DNA from: Lachnospiraceae bacterium
GTDB lineage: Bacteria > Bacillota > Clostridia > Lachnospirales > Lachnospiraceae
NCBI GenBank assembly: GCA_014804645.1
Contig: JAAUZI010000077.1
Coordinates: 1-64,000, forward strand
Direction: 5' to 3'
DNA: 64,000 nt
Of this stretch, positions 20,365 through 28,178 are shown in pieces (position 1 is the stretch's first letter; every line of letters begins with the position of its first letter). The notes beneath the pieces were generated by a model. The model searched no databases. It saw nothing but the letters and a program-made list of their open reading frames with translations, and was not told the DNA's origin. The position numbers and the translations under genes are program-made.

Positions 20365-20718
20365 ATATATGAATTCGCTAGACCAACTATGTGAAGGAAA
20401 GATAGGTAGGAGTAGTGCAGATGGCAATAAATTGCATTTACGCTACAATAAGTATGGTGCCAAAAGCCAATAAAAAGAATAGGAACATCAGTTCATAACC
20501 GGAAGGAAGGTATTAGAAAACGCATAAAACTTATCACATTGCTGATAAAGAAGACGATTCTGTTTGGAGATTTGGAGCGTGTAAATTTGGAAACATTGTG
20601 AGGAAACTTTTGATTGAGTAGGGGTAAAAGACAACCACAATGTTGTTTTAGATTTAGTTCTTTTGGTAAACAATGTAATTTCAGTAAAGATATATTTGCC
20701 GCATAAACTGATTGGTTA

Positions 20719-20747
20719 TTGACACTATTGATTACGATTTAGATAAT
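20719..20747 (+). promoter_or_regulatory. Candidate distal promoter of the partner module
   Basis: TTGACA at 20719-20724, 17-base spacer, GATAAT at 20742-20747. It lies 237 bases before the HATPase gene, so it would give a long leader containing the inverted repeat. Confidence 0.4.
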
Positions 20748-20789
20748 GAACATTTTCTAAAGGAAACATCACAGATAATTTTTGTATAA

Positions 20790-20803
20790 ATATTGACCAT
20801 ATA
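20790..20803 (+). repeat. Left copy of a 14-base inverted repeat
   Basis: ATATTGACCATATA. Its exact reverse complement is at 20931-20944, 127 bases on. The TTGACC inside it is positioned as the -35 of a promoter whose TAAAAT -10 is at 20816-20821 (17-base spacer), so a protein bound here would overlap the promoter. Confidence 0.6.
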
Positions 20804-20821
20804 CCATGAAAGCGATAAAAT
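20793..20821 (+). promoter_or_regulatory. Candidate promoter of the partner module
   Basis: TTGACC at 20793-20798, 17-base spacer, TAAAAT at 20816-20821. The -35 lies within the left inverted-repeat copy. Confidence 0.4.
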
Positions 20822-20930
20822 ATACTAAAACGCAAAAGGTTTTTTGATATATTGCGTAGGAAAAGACACATTGTTCTTTAACAGACTATATTGGATATAA
20901 GTATATGGCGTTGAATGGATAATTGATACA

Positions 20931-20944
20931 TATATGGTCAATAT
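20931..20944 (-). repeat. Right copy of the 14-base inverted repeat
   Basis: TATATGGTCAATAT, exact reverse complement of 20790-20803. It ends 39 bases before the HATPase start codon. The two copies could be operator half-sites for looping or the ends of a long stem. Confidence 0.6.
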
Positions 20945-20983
20945 AGAAATAAGAGAAACTATTAGAAAAGGAGTTGGGTAATT

Positions 20984-22300
20984 ATGGATCGAGTTGTAAA
21001 AGCAAATCCAACAAAAGAATTTTTTGTAAATATGTTGGTCAGGGATATTTTATTAAAACAAGCAATTATAGAACTGATTGATAATAGCATTGACGGCGCA
21101 AGGAGCATTAGAAAAAATAATGAATATACAGGTCTTGAAATAATCGTAAAATTCAATAGCGAGAGCTTTGAAATCGAGGATAATTGTGGCGGCATTCCAG
21201 TAGAGGTTGCTGCAGATTATGCTTTTAGGTTTGGAAGGCCCAAGAGTGCCAAAAGTAATAATACAGAAACTACAGGCATATTTGGCATAGGCATGAAGAG
21301 AGCGCTTTTTAAAATTGGGAAAAATTTCTCAATTCATTCGACTACAAAAACATCTGAGTTTGATCTAGAAATTGATGTAGTAGATTGGTTGTCTAGAGAG
21401 GAATGGAATTTCGATTTCTCTTCATGTGAGGAGGACATGGAGAATGAAGATGGAAAAATAGGAACAAAAATCGTAGTTACAAATTTGAATGAGGAAATAG
21501 CAGGAGAGCTAAGTAGTCCAGAATTTGAAACAGAATTGATCGAACATGTTCAGCGTCGGGTTGGGTTAGATATTGCATATGGAATCACCATTACTGTAAA
21601 TGAAAAAACCCTGACGGGAAACAATATTGCCTTAATTAATAATGAGGAGGGAATTAAAGTTGTTAAGGAAGAATATGTTGATGAAGAAATAAATGTACAA
21701 ATTTTGGGTGGAATAGCGCCTCGTGAAGGGAAAAATTATCCACCAGAGGAAGCGGGATGGTATATTTATTGTAATGGAAGATTAGTAGTTGCTGCAGATA
21801 AATCTTCTTTGACAACATGGAAGGACATGGAAAATAAAAGCAGCGGTATTTTGTTTCACAATAATTATGCTGGGTTCAGAGGGATTGTCTATTTCAGTTC
21901 TAAATATCCTGAAAAGCTACCTTGGAACACTACGAAAACAGGATTGGATGAAACCTCAAGCATATACTTGCGGGCAAGAGAAAAAATGCTTGAAATATTT
22001 AAGATTGTGAAAGGTACTATTGATGAAATTAGAAAAAATACAGAAGAAAAAGACGATGGAATAGAAGAGACTATTGCAAACATGCAAGGTGTAGAAATGA
22101 CAGTAAGGAGCATGAGTAATATACAAAAAAACAGAGAAATAACTATAAAAAATATATCAATAACTACTGTTCCTAATGTTACTATAAATTATAAAAAACC
22201 CAAAAAAGAAGTCGAGGAATTGAAAAAAGCTTTGGGTGTAAAGTCCAATAAGGAAGTTGGAGAAAAAACTTTTGAATACTATAAAGATGCGGAGTGTTAA
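20984..22300 (+). CDS. GHKL/HATPase-domain protein of the Dnd partner module
   Basis: 438 residues with a GHKL (Hsp90/MORC-type) ATP-binding domain: N-box ELIDNSIDGA at residues 30-39, G1 EDNCGGI at 65-71, G2 GIFGIGMKRA at 98-107. It lacks histidine-kinase phosphotransfer features. The C-terminal part is Lys/Glu-rich helical. ATG at 20984 has AAAGGAG upstream. First of five tightly packed genes (gaps from 36 bases down to overlaps). Similar HATPase proteins occur in phosphorothioation-linked and other defence loci; here it is presumably an ATP-driven switch or clamp (inference). Confidence 0.8.
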   Translation: MDRVVKANPTKEFFVNMLVRDILLKQAIIELIDNSIDGARSIRKNNEYTGLEIIVKFNSESFEIEDNCGGIPVEVAADYAFRFGRPKSAKSNNTETTGIFGIGMKRALFKIGKNFSIHSTTKTSEFDLEIDVVDWLSREEWNFDFSSCEEDMENEDGKIGTKIVVTNLNEEIAGELSSPEFETELIEHVQRRVGLDIAYGITITVNEKTLTGNNIALINNEEGIKVVKEEYVDEEINVQILGGIAPREGKNYPPEEAGWYIYCNGRLVVAADKSSLTTWKDMENKSSGILFHNNYAGFRGIVYFSSKYPEKLPWNTTKTGLDETSSIYLRAREKMLEIFKIVKGTIDEIRKNTEEKDDGIEETIANMQGVEMTVRSMSNIQKNREITIKNISITTVPNVTINYKKPKKEVEELKKALGVKSNKEVGEKTFEYYKDAEC

Positions 22301-22303
22301 TAT

Positions 22304-23269
22304 ATGCCAGGAAGTGACCAAAAAATAAACTATCAATATCGTCCAGCAAAATCAATTGAGAGAAAAATGTTATGTGATTTGATAAGAGAAATACAGCTAA
22401 TTAGAGCAGATGGTGAAATGAGGTATATAGGTTTAGGGGCCAAATACTTTACCGATTTTCTTTTACTCCATAATGAATTTGGTATTACAGATATGATTAG
22501 TATTGAAGCGCAAAAAGACAGACAAATACGTTATGAGTTTAATAAACCTCTCAAATGCATTCAAATGTGGTATGGAACAACCAATGAAGTTTTACCTCAA
22601 ATTTCTGGGTTCGATCAGAAAATGAACTTAATCTGGTTGGATTATGACGATTTGTTTGATGAGACTATGTTTGCTGATATAGAAACTATTTGTAGAAATA
22701 TTAATGTTGGAAGTATGTTCTTTATCTCGTGTAATTATTCGTATAAGGGAGCAAATCAGTCCGAAAAAATGGAATCATTTAAGAACAGTGTAGGTGATTT
22801 CTTTGACGAAACAATTGAAAAGGCGAAATATACAACTAAAAAAATGCCTTACGTGGTAAAGAAAGTTGTCGAGAACCAAATTCATAAAACTATTGATATG
22901 AGGAATAGGACAGAACAAAACACTCTTGTGGAATACATGCAGCTATTGTTTTTGACATACCAGGATGGGGCTCCAATGATGACAATTGGGGGTATATTAG
23001 TTGATGAAGAATTAAAAGGAAAAATTATCGAAAGTAAAATAGTAGATAAGTATATATTCATATCCAATGGTGAGAATGTATTTTCGATAGATATTCCTGT
23101 ATTAACAAATAAGGAAATTCAGCTAATTCTTAAGAGTCTGCCAATATCTGAGGAAGAATTTTTAGAGCATGAACAAGATTTTTATGGGATAGGATATGAT
23201 GAAATATGCAAATTTGAGAAAATATACAGGTACTATCCTTATTATTCAGAAGGGGTATTTACTACATAA
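22304..23269 (+). CDS. Rossmann/methyltransferase-like protein of the partner module
   Basis: 321 residues. Residues 40-70 read RYIGLGAKYFTDF...MISIEAQ, which resembles the glycine loop and acidic cofactor-binding position of a SAM-dependent methyltransferase. NLIWLDYDDLFD follows where the motif IV strand would be. There is no DPPY/NPPY motif, so it need not modify bases; it may be a pseudo-enzyme. It starts 3 bases after the HATPase stop, so the two are co-translated. I do not know a characterised homologue. Confidence 0.65.
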   Translation: MPGSDQKINYQYRPAKSIERKMLCDLIREIQLIRADGEMRYIGLGAKYFTDFLLLHNEFGITDMISIEAQKDRQIRYEFNKPLKCIQMWYGTTNEVLPQISGFDQKMNLIWLDYDDLFDETMFADIETICRNINVGSMFFISCNYSYKGANQSEKMESFKNSVGDFFDETIEKAKYTTKKMPYVVKKVVENQIHKTIDMRNRTEQNTLVEYMQLLFLTYQDGAPMMTIGGILVDEELKGKIIESKIVDKYIFISNGENVFSIDIPVLTNKEIQLILKSLPISEEEFLEHEQDFYGIGYDEICKFEKIYRYYPYYSEGVFTT

Positions 23270-23305
23270 AATAATTTACAATTCCTGTGGACGAGAGGTA
23301 CATTT

Positions 23306-25375
23306 ATGTCATTAAGAGATATACCATTACGGTTAAGTTATAAAAGTAAAGGAAAAGAGAATTTATTAGATAATTTCTTAATACCAGGATTAAAGGAATC
23401 TGTAGTTTATAAGAGAAGTGTAGGTTTTTTCTCATCCAGTGTTTTTGAAATTATAGATGCAGGACTCAGTAAGTTTATTGAAAACGGTGGTTCTATTCAG
23501 GTTATATGTAGTCCTGAACTGAGTGAAAAAGATATAGATGCTATTAAATTAGGATACGAATTGAAGAATGCGGTTATTGAAAGAGCAATGCTGGAGGATT
23601 TGGAAAATTGCTTAAGCCAGATCAGTGATGAAAACATTAAAAGGTTGATTGATTTAATTAGGAAAGATCGCTTGAACATTATGGTTGTCGATGTTGATGA
23701 CGAGATGGGCATATATCACGATAAGATTGGATTGTTAGAGGATTCGCAAGAAAATAAGGTTTTGTTTATTGGATCACCTAATGAATCTCGAAATGCTTAT
23801 TGTGGAAATTATGAGAAGATTCGAGTGTCAGTAAGCTGGATTGAAAGCGATCTTCTAAGAATTCAAGATGATGAGGAAGAATTTGATTCAATTTGGAATG
23901 GAACACATGATTATATAAGCCGGACAGACTATACAGGTTTGGTTGGAAAGCATTTGAGTAACATATTAAATAAGCGTAGTACAAAGGAGACAGAGGTTCA
24001 GACAAACGCGGGTATAAAACTTCGCCCATATCAAAATGCAGCAATTAAAGCTTGGGTTGATAATGGAAAACATGGTTTCTTTGTTATGGCAACCGGTACA
24101 GGGAAGACTTGGACTGCAATTCATGCTGCATTGGAAGTTATTAGAGAGGAAAATATATTTCTTGTTATTTGTGCTCCTTATAAGCATTTAGTGAGACAGT
24201 GGTATGAAGACGTACATAGTGTTTTGCCAAATTGTAGAATAGTCATGGTTTCAAGCGAGAACCATAATTGGGAGAGCGAGCTGCTGGATGCTATATACAA
24301 TTCCAAATACAACGCTGGGGGAACAGTTATTGCAATTTCTACGATAGTCTCTTTTAATTTAGAGCGTTTTGATAGAGTTGCCCAAAAGACCAGTATGAAC
24401 AGAATGTTAATTGTTGACGAGGCACATAGATTCAAAAAGACAAGTGAACAAGTTCATAATTTTTACACGTATATGCTGGGACTAAGTGCTACCCCGTCCA
24501 GTAAAAAGAGCGATGAAATTGGTGAACAATTGATGGAATATTTTGGTGGTCAGGTGTATAATTTACCAATTGAGTACGCTATAGAGCATGATTATCTGGT
24601 TCATTATAATTACCATCCAATCTATGTGAGGAGTACATACGAGGAAGAAAGAAATTTTGAAAGATATACTAAACTTATACTATCTTGTTTCAAGGGCAAT
24701 GTTTGTATAGATGTAGAAGGTCTTGCGAGATATAAACGGAGCAGGTTGCGAGTTATATCCATGGCAAAGGAAAAGATTGATAAAATCCAATGGATTTTAA
24801 GCCAAGTCAAAGAGAGGGATCATTTTATTGTCTACTGTGGAGATGGTAGATTGTTTGAAAATGATGTAGAAGAAGGAAAACGGCATATCCAGTTTATGCA
24901 GGAGGTTCTTAGAGAGCTAGGATATAGGGTTAATCAGTTTACAGCAGAGGAAAACATGAAAGAGCGTATGCAACTGGTTAACTCATTTAATAGGGGAATG
25001 ATTGATGTATTAGTTGCCATAAGGTGTTTAGATGAGGGAATAAATATTCCCTCCATTGAGGGGGCATTGCTTTTATCCAGTAATGATGATTATAGAGAAT
25101 TTGTTCAACGGAGAGGGAGAATTCTGAGAACATATAAAAGTGAGTTTACTGGAAAAGAAAAAGGTGCGGCAAATATTTACGATGTGGTTGTGTTGCCAAG
25201 TAATTCTATGTCAAATTTTGCTTTGATAGAGTTAAGAAGATTCTATGAATATGCAAGATTAGCTGACAATGTAGATGATTGTGTTCATGAGTTAGAGTCT
25301 TTGGCAATGCAATATGGTCTAGATATGGATACTATCAAGCAGACTGAAGATAATGAGGAGGATTTAGATGAATAG
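23306..25375 (+). CDS. Phospholipase D-like nuclease fused to SF2 helicase
   Basis: 689 residues. The N-terminal 200 form a PLD-type domain: H138 and K140 in YHDKIGLLED, with FIGSPNESRNAY at 154-165, i.e. one HKD-type half-site as in SF2-associated PLD nucleases. Then a DEXH helicase: Walker A ATGTGKTWTA near 261-270, Walker B VDEAH, LSATP, and helicase motif VI FVQRRGRILR near 610. Such fusions are typical DNA-targeting effectors in restriction-like systems. It ends by overlapping the next gene by 8 bases (ATGAATAG). Confidence 0.88.
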   Translation: MSLRDIPLRLSYKSKGKENLLDNFLIPGLKESVVYKRSVGFFSSSVFEIIDAGLSKFIENGGSIQVICSPELSEKDIDAIKLGYELKNAVIERAMLEDLENCLSQISDENIKRLIDLIRKDRLNIMVVDVDDEMGIYHDKIGLLEDSQENKVLFIGSPNESRNAYCGNYEKIRVSVSWIESDLLRIQDDEEEFDSIWNGTHDYISRTDYTGLVGKHLSNILNKRSTKETEVQTNAGIKLRPYQNAAIKAWVDNGKHGFFVMATGTGKTWTAIHAALEVIREENIFLVICAPYKHLVRQWYEDVHSVLPNCRIVMVSSENHNWESELLDAIYNSKYNAGGTVIAISTIVSFNLERFDRVAQKTSMNRMLIVDEAHRFKKTSEQVHNFYTYMLGLSATPSSKKSDEIGEQLMEYFGGQVYNLPIEYAIEHDYLVHYNYHPIYVRSTYEEERNFERYTKLILSCFKGNVCIDVEGLARYKRSRLRVISMAKEKIDKIQWILSQVKERDHFIVYCGDGRLFENDVEEGKRHIQFMQEVLRELGYRVNQFTAEENMKERMQLVNSFNRGMIDVLVAIRCLDEGINIPSIEGALLLSSNDDYREFVQRRGRILRTYKSEFTGKEKGAANIYDVVVLPSNSMSNFALIELRRFYEYARLADNVDDCVHELESLAMQYGLDMDTIKQTEDNEEDLDE

Positions 25376-25556
25376 TACAGAAAAAATAGAAAATATAGTA
25401 AAAGAAATAATAGGAATAGAGAAATTGTCAATGCAAAAACGCTATAATTCTATTGGTGGAGAAAATGAAAAGTTTTATACATCTAAAGCTGACACAGAAG
25501 TTGTAAATAGTATTTTAACATTACTTGAAAAAGGCGAAAAGGATGGCGAAAGATGA
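25368..25556 (+). CDS. 62-residue protein inside the partner module
   Basis: A 62-residue acidic/Lys-rich helical protein, not recognised. Its ATG at 25368 lies inside the helicase stop overlap, and its TGA overlaps the ATG of the next gene (ATGA at 25553-25556). This double translational coupling argues strongly that it is a real gene. It could be a small subunit or regulator of the helicase or of the DndD-like ATPase; the function is unknown. Confidence 0.75.
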   Translation: MNSTEKIENIVKEIIGIEKLSMQKRYNSIGGENEKFYTSKADTEVVNSILTLLEKGEKDGER

Positions 25557-27544
25557 AGATTAAAAGTATAGAGTATTGTAATTTTAGGAATTTTGCTGAA
25601 CAAGGAAAAATAGAGTTTGCCACAGATGGTTCTATGACTGTGATTTATGGAACTAATGGAGATGGAAAGACGACTCTCCATCAATTATTTCAATGGATCT
25701 TATACGGAAAAGTAAATTTTAATAGAACTACTTCTGCTGATAAATTGTATAATCTGGAAAAAGGGAAAAAATTATCCCCAGAGTGTTCTTTTAAAGTTTG
25801 GGGGCAGATTGAGTTCGAGCATAATTCTGAAGATTATTTGGTAAGGCGTGAATGGGAATATTATAAGAATAAAGAGGGTGATATTTCGCATAAATCTGCG
25901 GGCGATGAGTTCTTTGTCCAAAAAATGAATGGAAAAGAAGCGGGAAAAGATCTGGACAGGCCTAATGCAGTAATAGAAGATGTTTTGCCGTCTGGTTTGG
26001 CGCCATATTTCTTTTTTGATGGAGAAACAATGATTGCTGATCTAAAAATAAGAGGAACAGATTCGGCGAAAACATTGAAAAAAGCGTTACATTCGATTTT
26101 TGAGTTGGAAATATACGAAAAGGCTCTTACGGATATAGGATCAAAGGCGAAAACGCAATCAACATTAGGTCAGCTAGAGCGGAAAAGAAAGGATGCACAG
26201 GAGAAAGCAACAACGGAAACAAAACAGAAAGAGTATATTCGAGATATTACAATTTTGGATGAAAAGCTTGAGTTGATCGATAATGAGAATTTTGAATACG
26301 AATCTCGACTGGAGGAATATACCAGAAGGATTAGTGAAATCTCAGAATTAATTGGAACAAATAAATCCAAGAAGCAGCTTGAAAGAAATAGGGGAGCGTT
26401 TGTAGGAAACATTTCAAAGTATGATGGTGATATTAAGGAAAAGATGATTGGCTTTGGAGGGGAAATAGATGCAAATTATGCATATTTATTGCTCACAGGC
26501 GTCATACAAGATGCCAAGAAAAGACTATATATGCAGGTTCAAAGTGAAGAAAAAAAAATAATCCCAGGATTGGCAAAGGAACTTTTGATTAGTCTTATTC
26601 AAGATCCGAATCATAAGAAATGTATTTGTGGACATGAAATAGGACGTGAGGAAATAAAAGTATTGGAAGAATGGAAAAGCTATTTTCCCCCTGCATCTTA
26701 CAAGTCTACATATGATAAGTTTACTAGAAATGCTAATAAGTTTTCTCGTTCTTATGATGAGAAGAAACTTTTGGGTTATTTTAAAGATATATTGGAGTTA
26801 AAAGATCGGATAAGGGAGGCAGAGGAACAAATCGCAGATATCGATAAAGAACTAAGTGGGGCGGGTAATATAGACGACCTTATAAGCGAAAGAATGGATA
26901 TAGAAAAAAAGATAAAAGAAATCAATAACAATATATCAGAAAATAATAAAAGGAAAGGTGAATTTGAACATCAAAAGAAGATTAGAGAAAGAGCAGTTCA
27001 GAATATAGAGAATGCTAGTGCCGAAGTACAAAAGTATCAAGGATGGATTGAGTTAATGGAGGGTGTTTCAACGGCAATTAGAGGAATGCTTGTTTTGGAA
27101 ACAAGAGAGTATAGCAAAATGTTAAGAAAAGAAATACAGGATTTGATTGACTCCATGCTCACAAGCAAAAGAGAGGTTTTTCTAAATGAAGATTTTCAAT
27201 TGCAGGTTAAAGATAGTTATGGGGATGAATCTAAATCAGAAGGACAGTTTGCTGTAATAAGTTTTGCCTATATTGGAGGAATTTTGAAAGTATTAAAAAA
27301 TCACGAAAAATTATCAGGGAAAGAGTACCCGCTAATTTTAGATGGTCCTTTTTCAAAGTTGGATGAAGAACAAAAACATAATGTTGTAACAGAAATTCCT
27401 CGATATGCTCCGCAGGTAGTTATTTTTTCAAAAGATCCATTGGAGAAATTTGTTGAGGAGGGAGCCATTGGTAAAACCTGGACCATTCAAAGTAATGACG
27501 AGAAGAATTATGCGGTTGTGAGGGAGGGATTTTTATGGAAATAA
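25553..27544 (+). CDS. DndD-like SMC/Rad50-type ATPase (second copy)
   Basis: 663 residues. Walker A GTNGDGKTT at 33-41, Walker B YPLILDGPFSKLDEE near 598-612, coiled coils between, and CICGHEI near residue 360 where a hook-like Cys motif is expected. The motif PSGLAPYFFFDGE parallels PSGLSNFFFFDGE of the dndD product further on, showing that they are paralogues. The usual LSAGE signature is replaced by KSEGQFAVISFAY. It probably provides ATP-driven DNA sensing for the effector module. It overlaps the next gene by 10 bases, mirroring the dndD-dndE arrangement. Confidence 0.82.
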   Translation: MKIKSIEYCNFRNFAEQGKIEFATDGSMTVIYGTNGDGKTTLHQLFQWILYGKVNFNRTTSADKLYNLEKGKKLSPECSFKVWGQIEFEHNSEDYLVRREWEYYKNKEGDISHKSAGDEFFVQKMNGKEAGKDLDRPNAVIEDVLPSGLAPYFFFDGETMIADLKIRGTDSAKTLKKALHSIFELEIYEKALTDIGSKAKTQSTLGQLERKRKDAQEKATTETKQKEYIRDITILDEKLELIDNENFEYESRLEEYTRRISEISELIGTNKSKKQLERNRGAFVGNISKYDGDIKEKMIGFGGEIDANYAYLLLTGVIQDAKKRLYMQVQSEEKKIIPGLAKELLISLIQDPNHKKCICGHEIGREEIKVLEEWKSYFPPASYKSTYDKFTRNANKFSRSYDEKKLLGYFKDILELKDRIREAEEQIADIDKELSGAGNIDDLISERMDIEKKIKEINNNISENNKRKGEFEHQKKIRERAVQNIENASAEVQKYQGWIELMEGVSTAIRGMLVLETREYSKMLRKEIQDLIDSMLTSKREVFLNEDFQLQVKDSYGDESKSEGQFAVISFAYIGGILKVLKNHEKLSGKEYPLILDGPFSKLDEEQKHNVVTEIPRYAPQVVIFSKDPLEKFVEEGAIGKTWTIQSNDEKNYAVVREGFLWK

Positions 27545-28101
27545 GATCAGACTTAATTTTTAAAGGCCCTACTTGGAGTAAAGTTGATCGAGGATATCGT
27601 AAAAAGTTTTTTGAAACTCAATGGGGAATTTTTAAAATTTGTCTGTCAATAGGTATTCTTTATGATATACAGTTGGATGATGAAAAATCGGATTTAGAAG
27701 AAGATGGGCTTGATATTCCACGTACAATGTTTAATCGAAATGGTGCGGAAATGCAATTCTTTTTTCAGACGGCGATTTTGACTTCACGCTGTGTGGAACT
27801 AAGTGAAAAAGATAGATTGTATTTAGCCTTTTCAGAGGAAATCCCAGAGGAGGAGTTGGAGGGGGAGGATGCAGAACTGCTAAAACGAGGGGTAAGCGAA
27901 ACTGCCTTAAAGTTTAATAAAATCGATTTTTTGAGGAAATTTGCTAATTATGGTGCACAAAAGCTCAATGAGTGTCTTTCAATTAATGACAGTGAGACGA
28001 TGGAAAGTTTGATAGAATTCCTAAATGCATCATATAAAGGGGAAACAGAGGAACTACAAGCATTGATGAAAGTTGAATCATTGATAGATGATATAGACTA
28101 A
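27535..28101 (+). CDS. Small partner of the DndD-like ATPase, possibly DndE-like
   Basis: 188 residues, acidic, helical, no recognised domain. Its ATG lies 10 bases inside the DndD-like gene, exactly as dndE follows dndD in the modification operon. The segment WGIFKICLSIGILYDI loosely recalls the DndE segment WNILCRWAFCFSLHEN, so a distant DndE relationship is possible but weak. It is the last gene of the module; its stop is 14 bases before the -35 of the dnd promoter. Confidence 0.6.
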   Translation: MEIRSDLIFKGPTWSKVDRGYRKKFFETQWGIFKICLSIGILYDIQLDDEKSDLEEDGLDIPRTMFNRNGAEMQFFFQTAILTSRCVELSEKDRLYLAFSEEIPEEELEGEDAELLKRGVSETALKFNKIDFLRKFANYGAQKLNECLSINDSETMESLIEFLNASYKGETEELQALMKVESLIDDID

Positions 28102-28114
28102 ATAAAAAATTTGG

Positions 28115-28143
28115 TTGACAAGCAGTACCTACTTAAGTATACT
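28115..28143 (+). promoter_or_regulatory. Core promoter of the dndBCDEA operon
   Basis: Perfect TTGACA at 28115-28120, a 17-base spacer, and TATACT at 28138-28143. The start point should be near 28150, giving a leader of about 29 bases before dndB. It is almost entirely covered by the palindrome at 28119-28163. Confidence 0.8.
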
Positions 28144-28163
28144 ACTTAAGTAGGTACTGCTTG
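28119..28163. promoter_or_regulatory. Perfect 21-bp inverted repeat over the dnd promoter (operator)
   Basis: The arm at 28119-28139 is matched without mismatch by its reverse complement at 28143-28163, with a 3-base centre at 28140-28142. Key bases of each arm include GTACCTACTTAAGTA. The palindrome begins within the -35 box, spans spacer and -10 box, and ends 4 bases before the dndB ribosome site. There is no T tract after it, so a terminator is unlikely. It is best read as a repressor operator; DndB is a known regulator of dnd operons in other bacteria and is a candidate binder. Confidence 0.8.
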
Positions 28164-28178
28164 CGTGGAGGTTATACG

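Larger units (their letters stand above)
20365..20983. other. Intergenic region upstream of the Dnd partner module
   Basis: No convincing gene. It contains two promoter-like pairs (20719-20747 and 20793-20821) and a widely spaced 14-base inverted repeat (20790-20803 and 20931-20944) listed separately. A plus-strand frame around 20530-20630 encodes a plausible-looking but stop-bounded fragment (with DDSVWRFGACKFGN), possibly a gene remnant. A minus-strand frame at 20488-20673 has no ribosome site or recognisable content. Confidence 0.45.

Noticed and set aside
20488-20673. 61-codon minus-strand frame before the HATPase gene
   Set aside because: No ribosome site, no motif, and it runs against the promoters in this region.
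28119-28163. Reading the dnd palindrome as a terminator of the partner module
   Set aside because: No T tract follows on either strand, and it coincides with an excellent promoter; an operator is the better reading.
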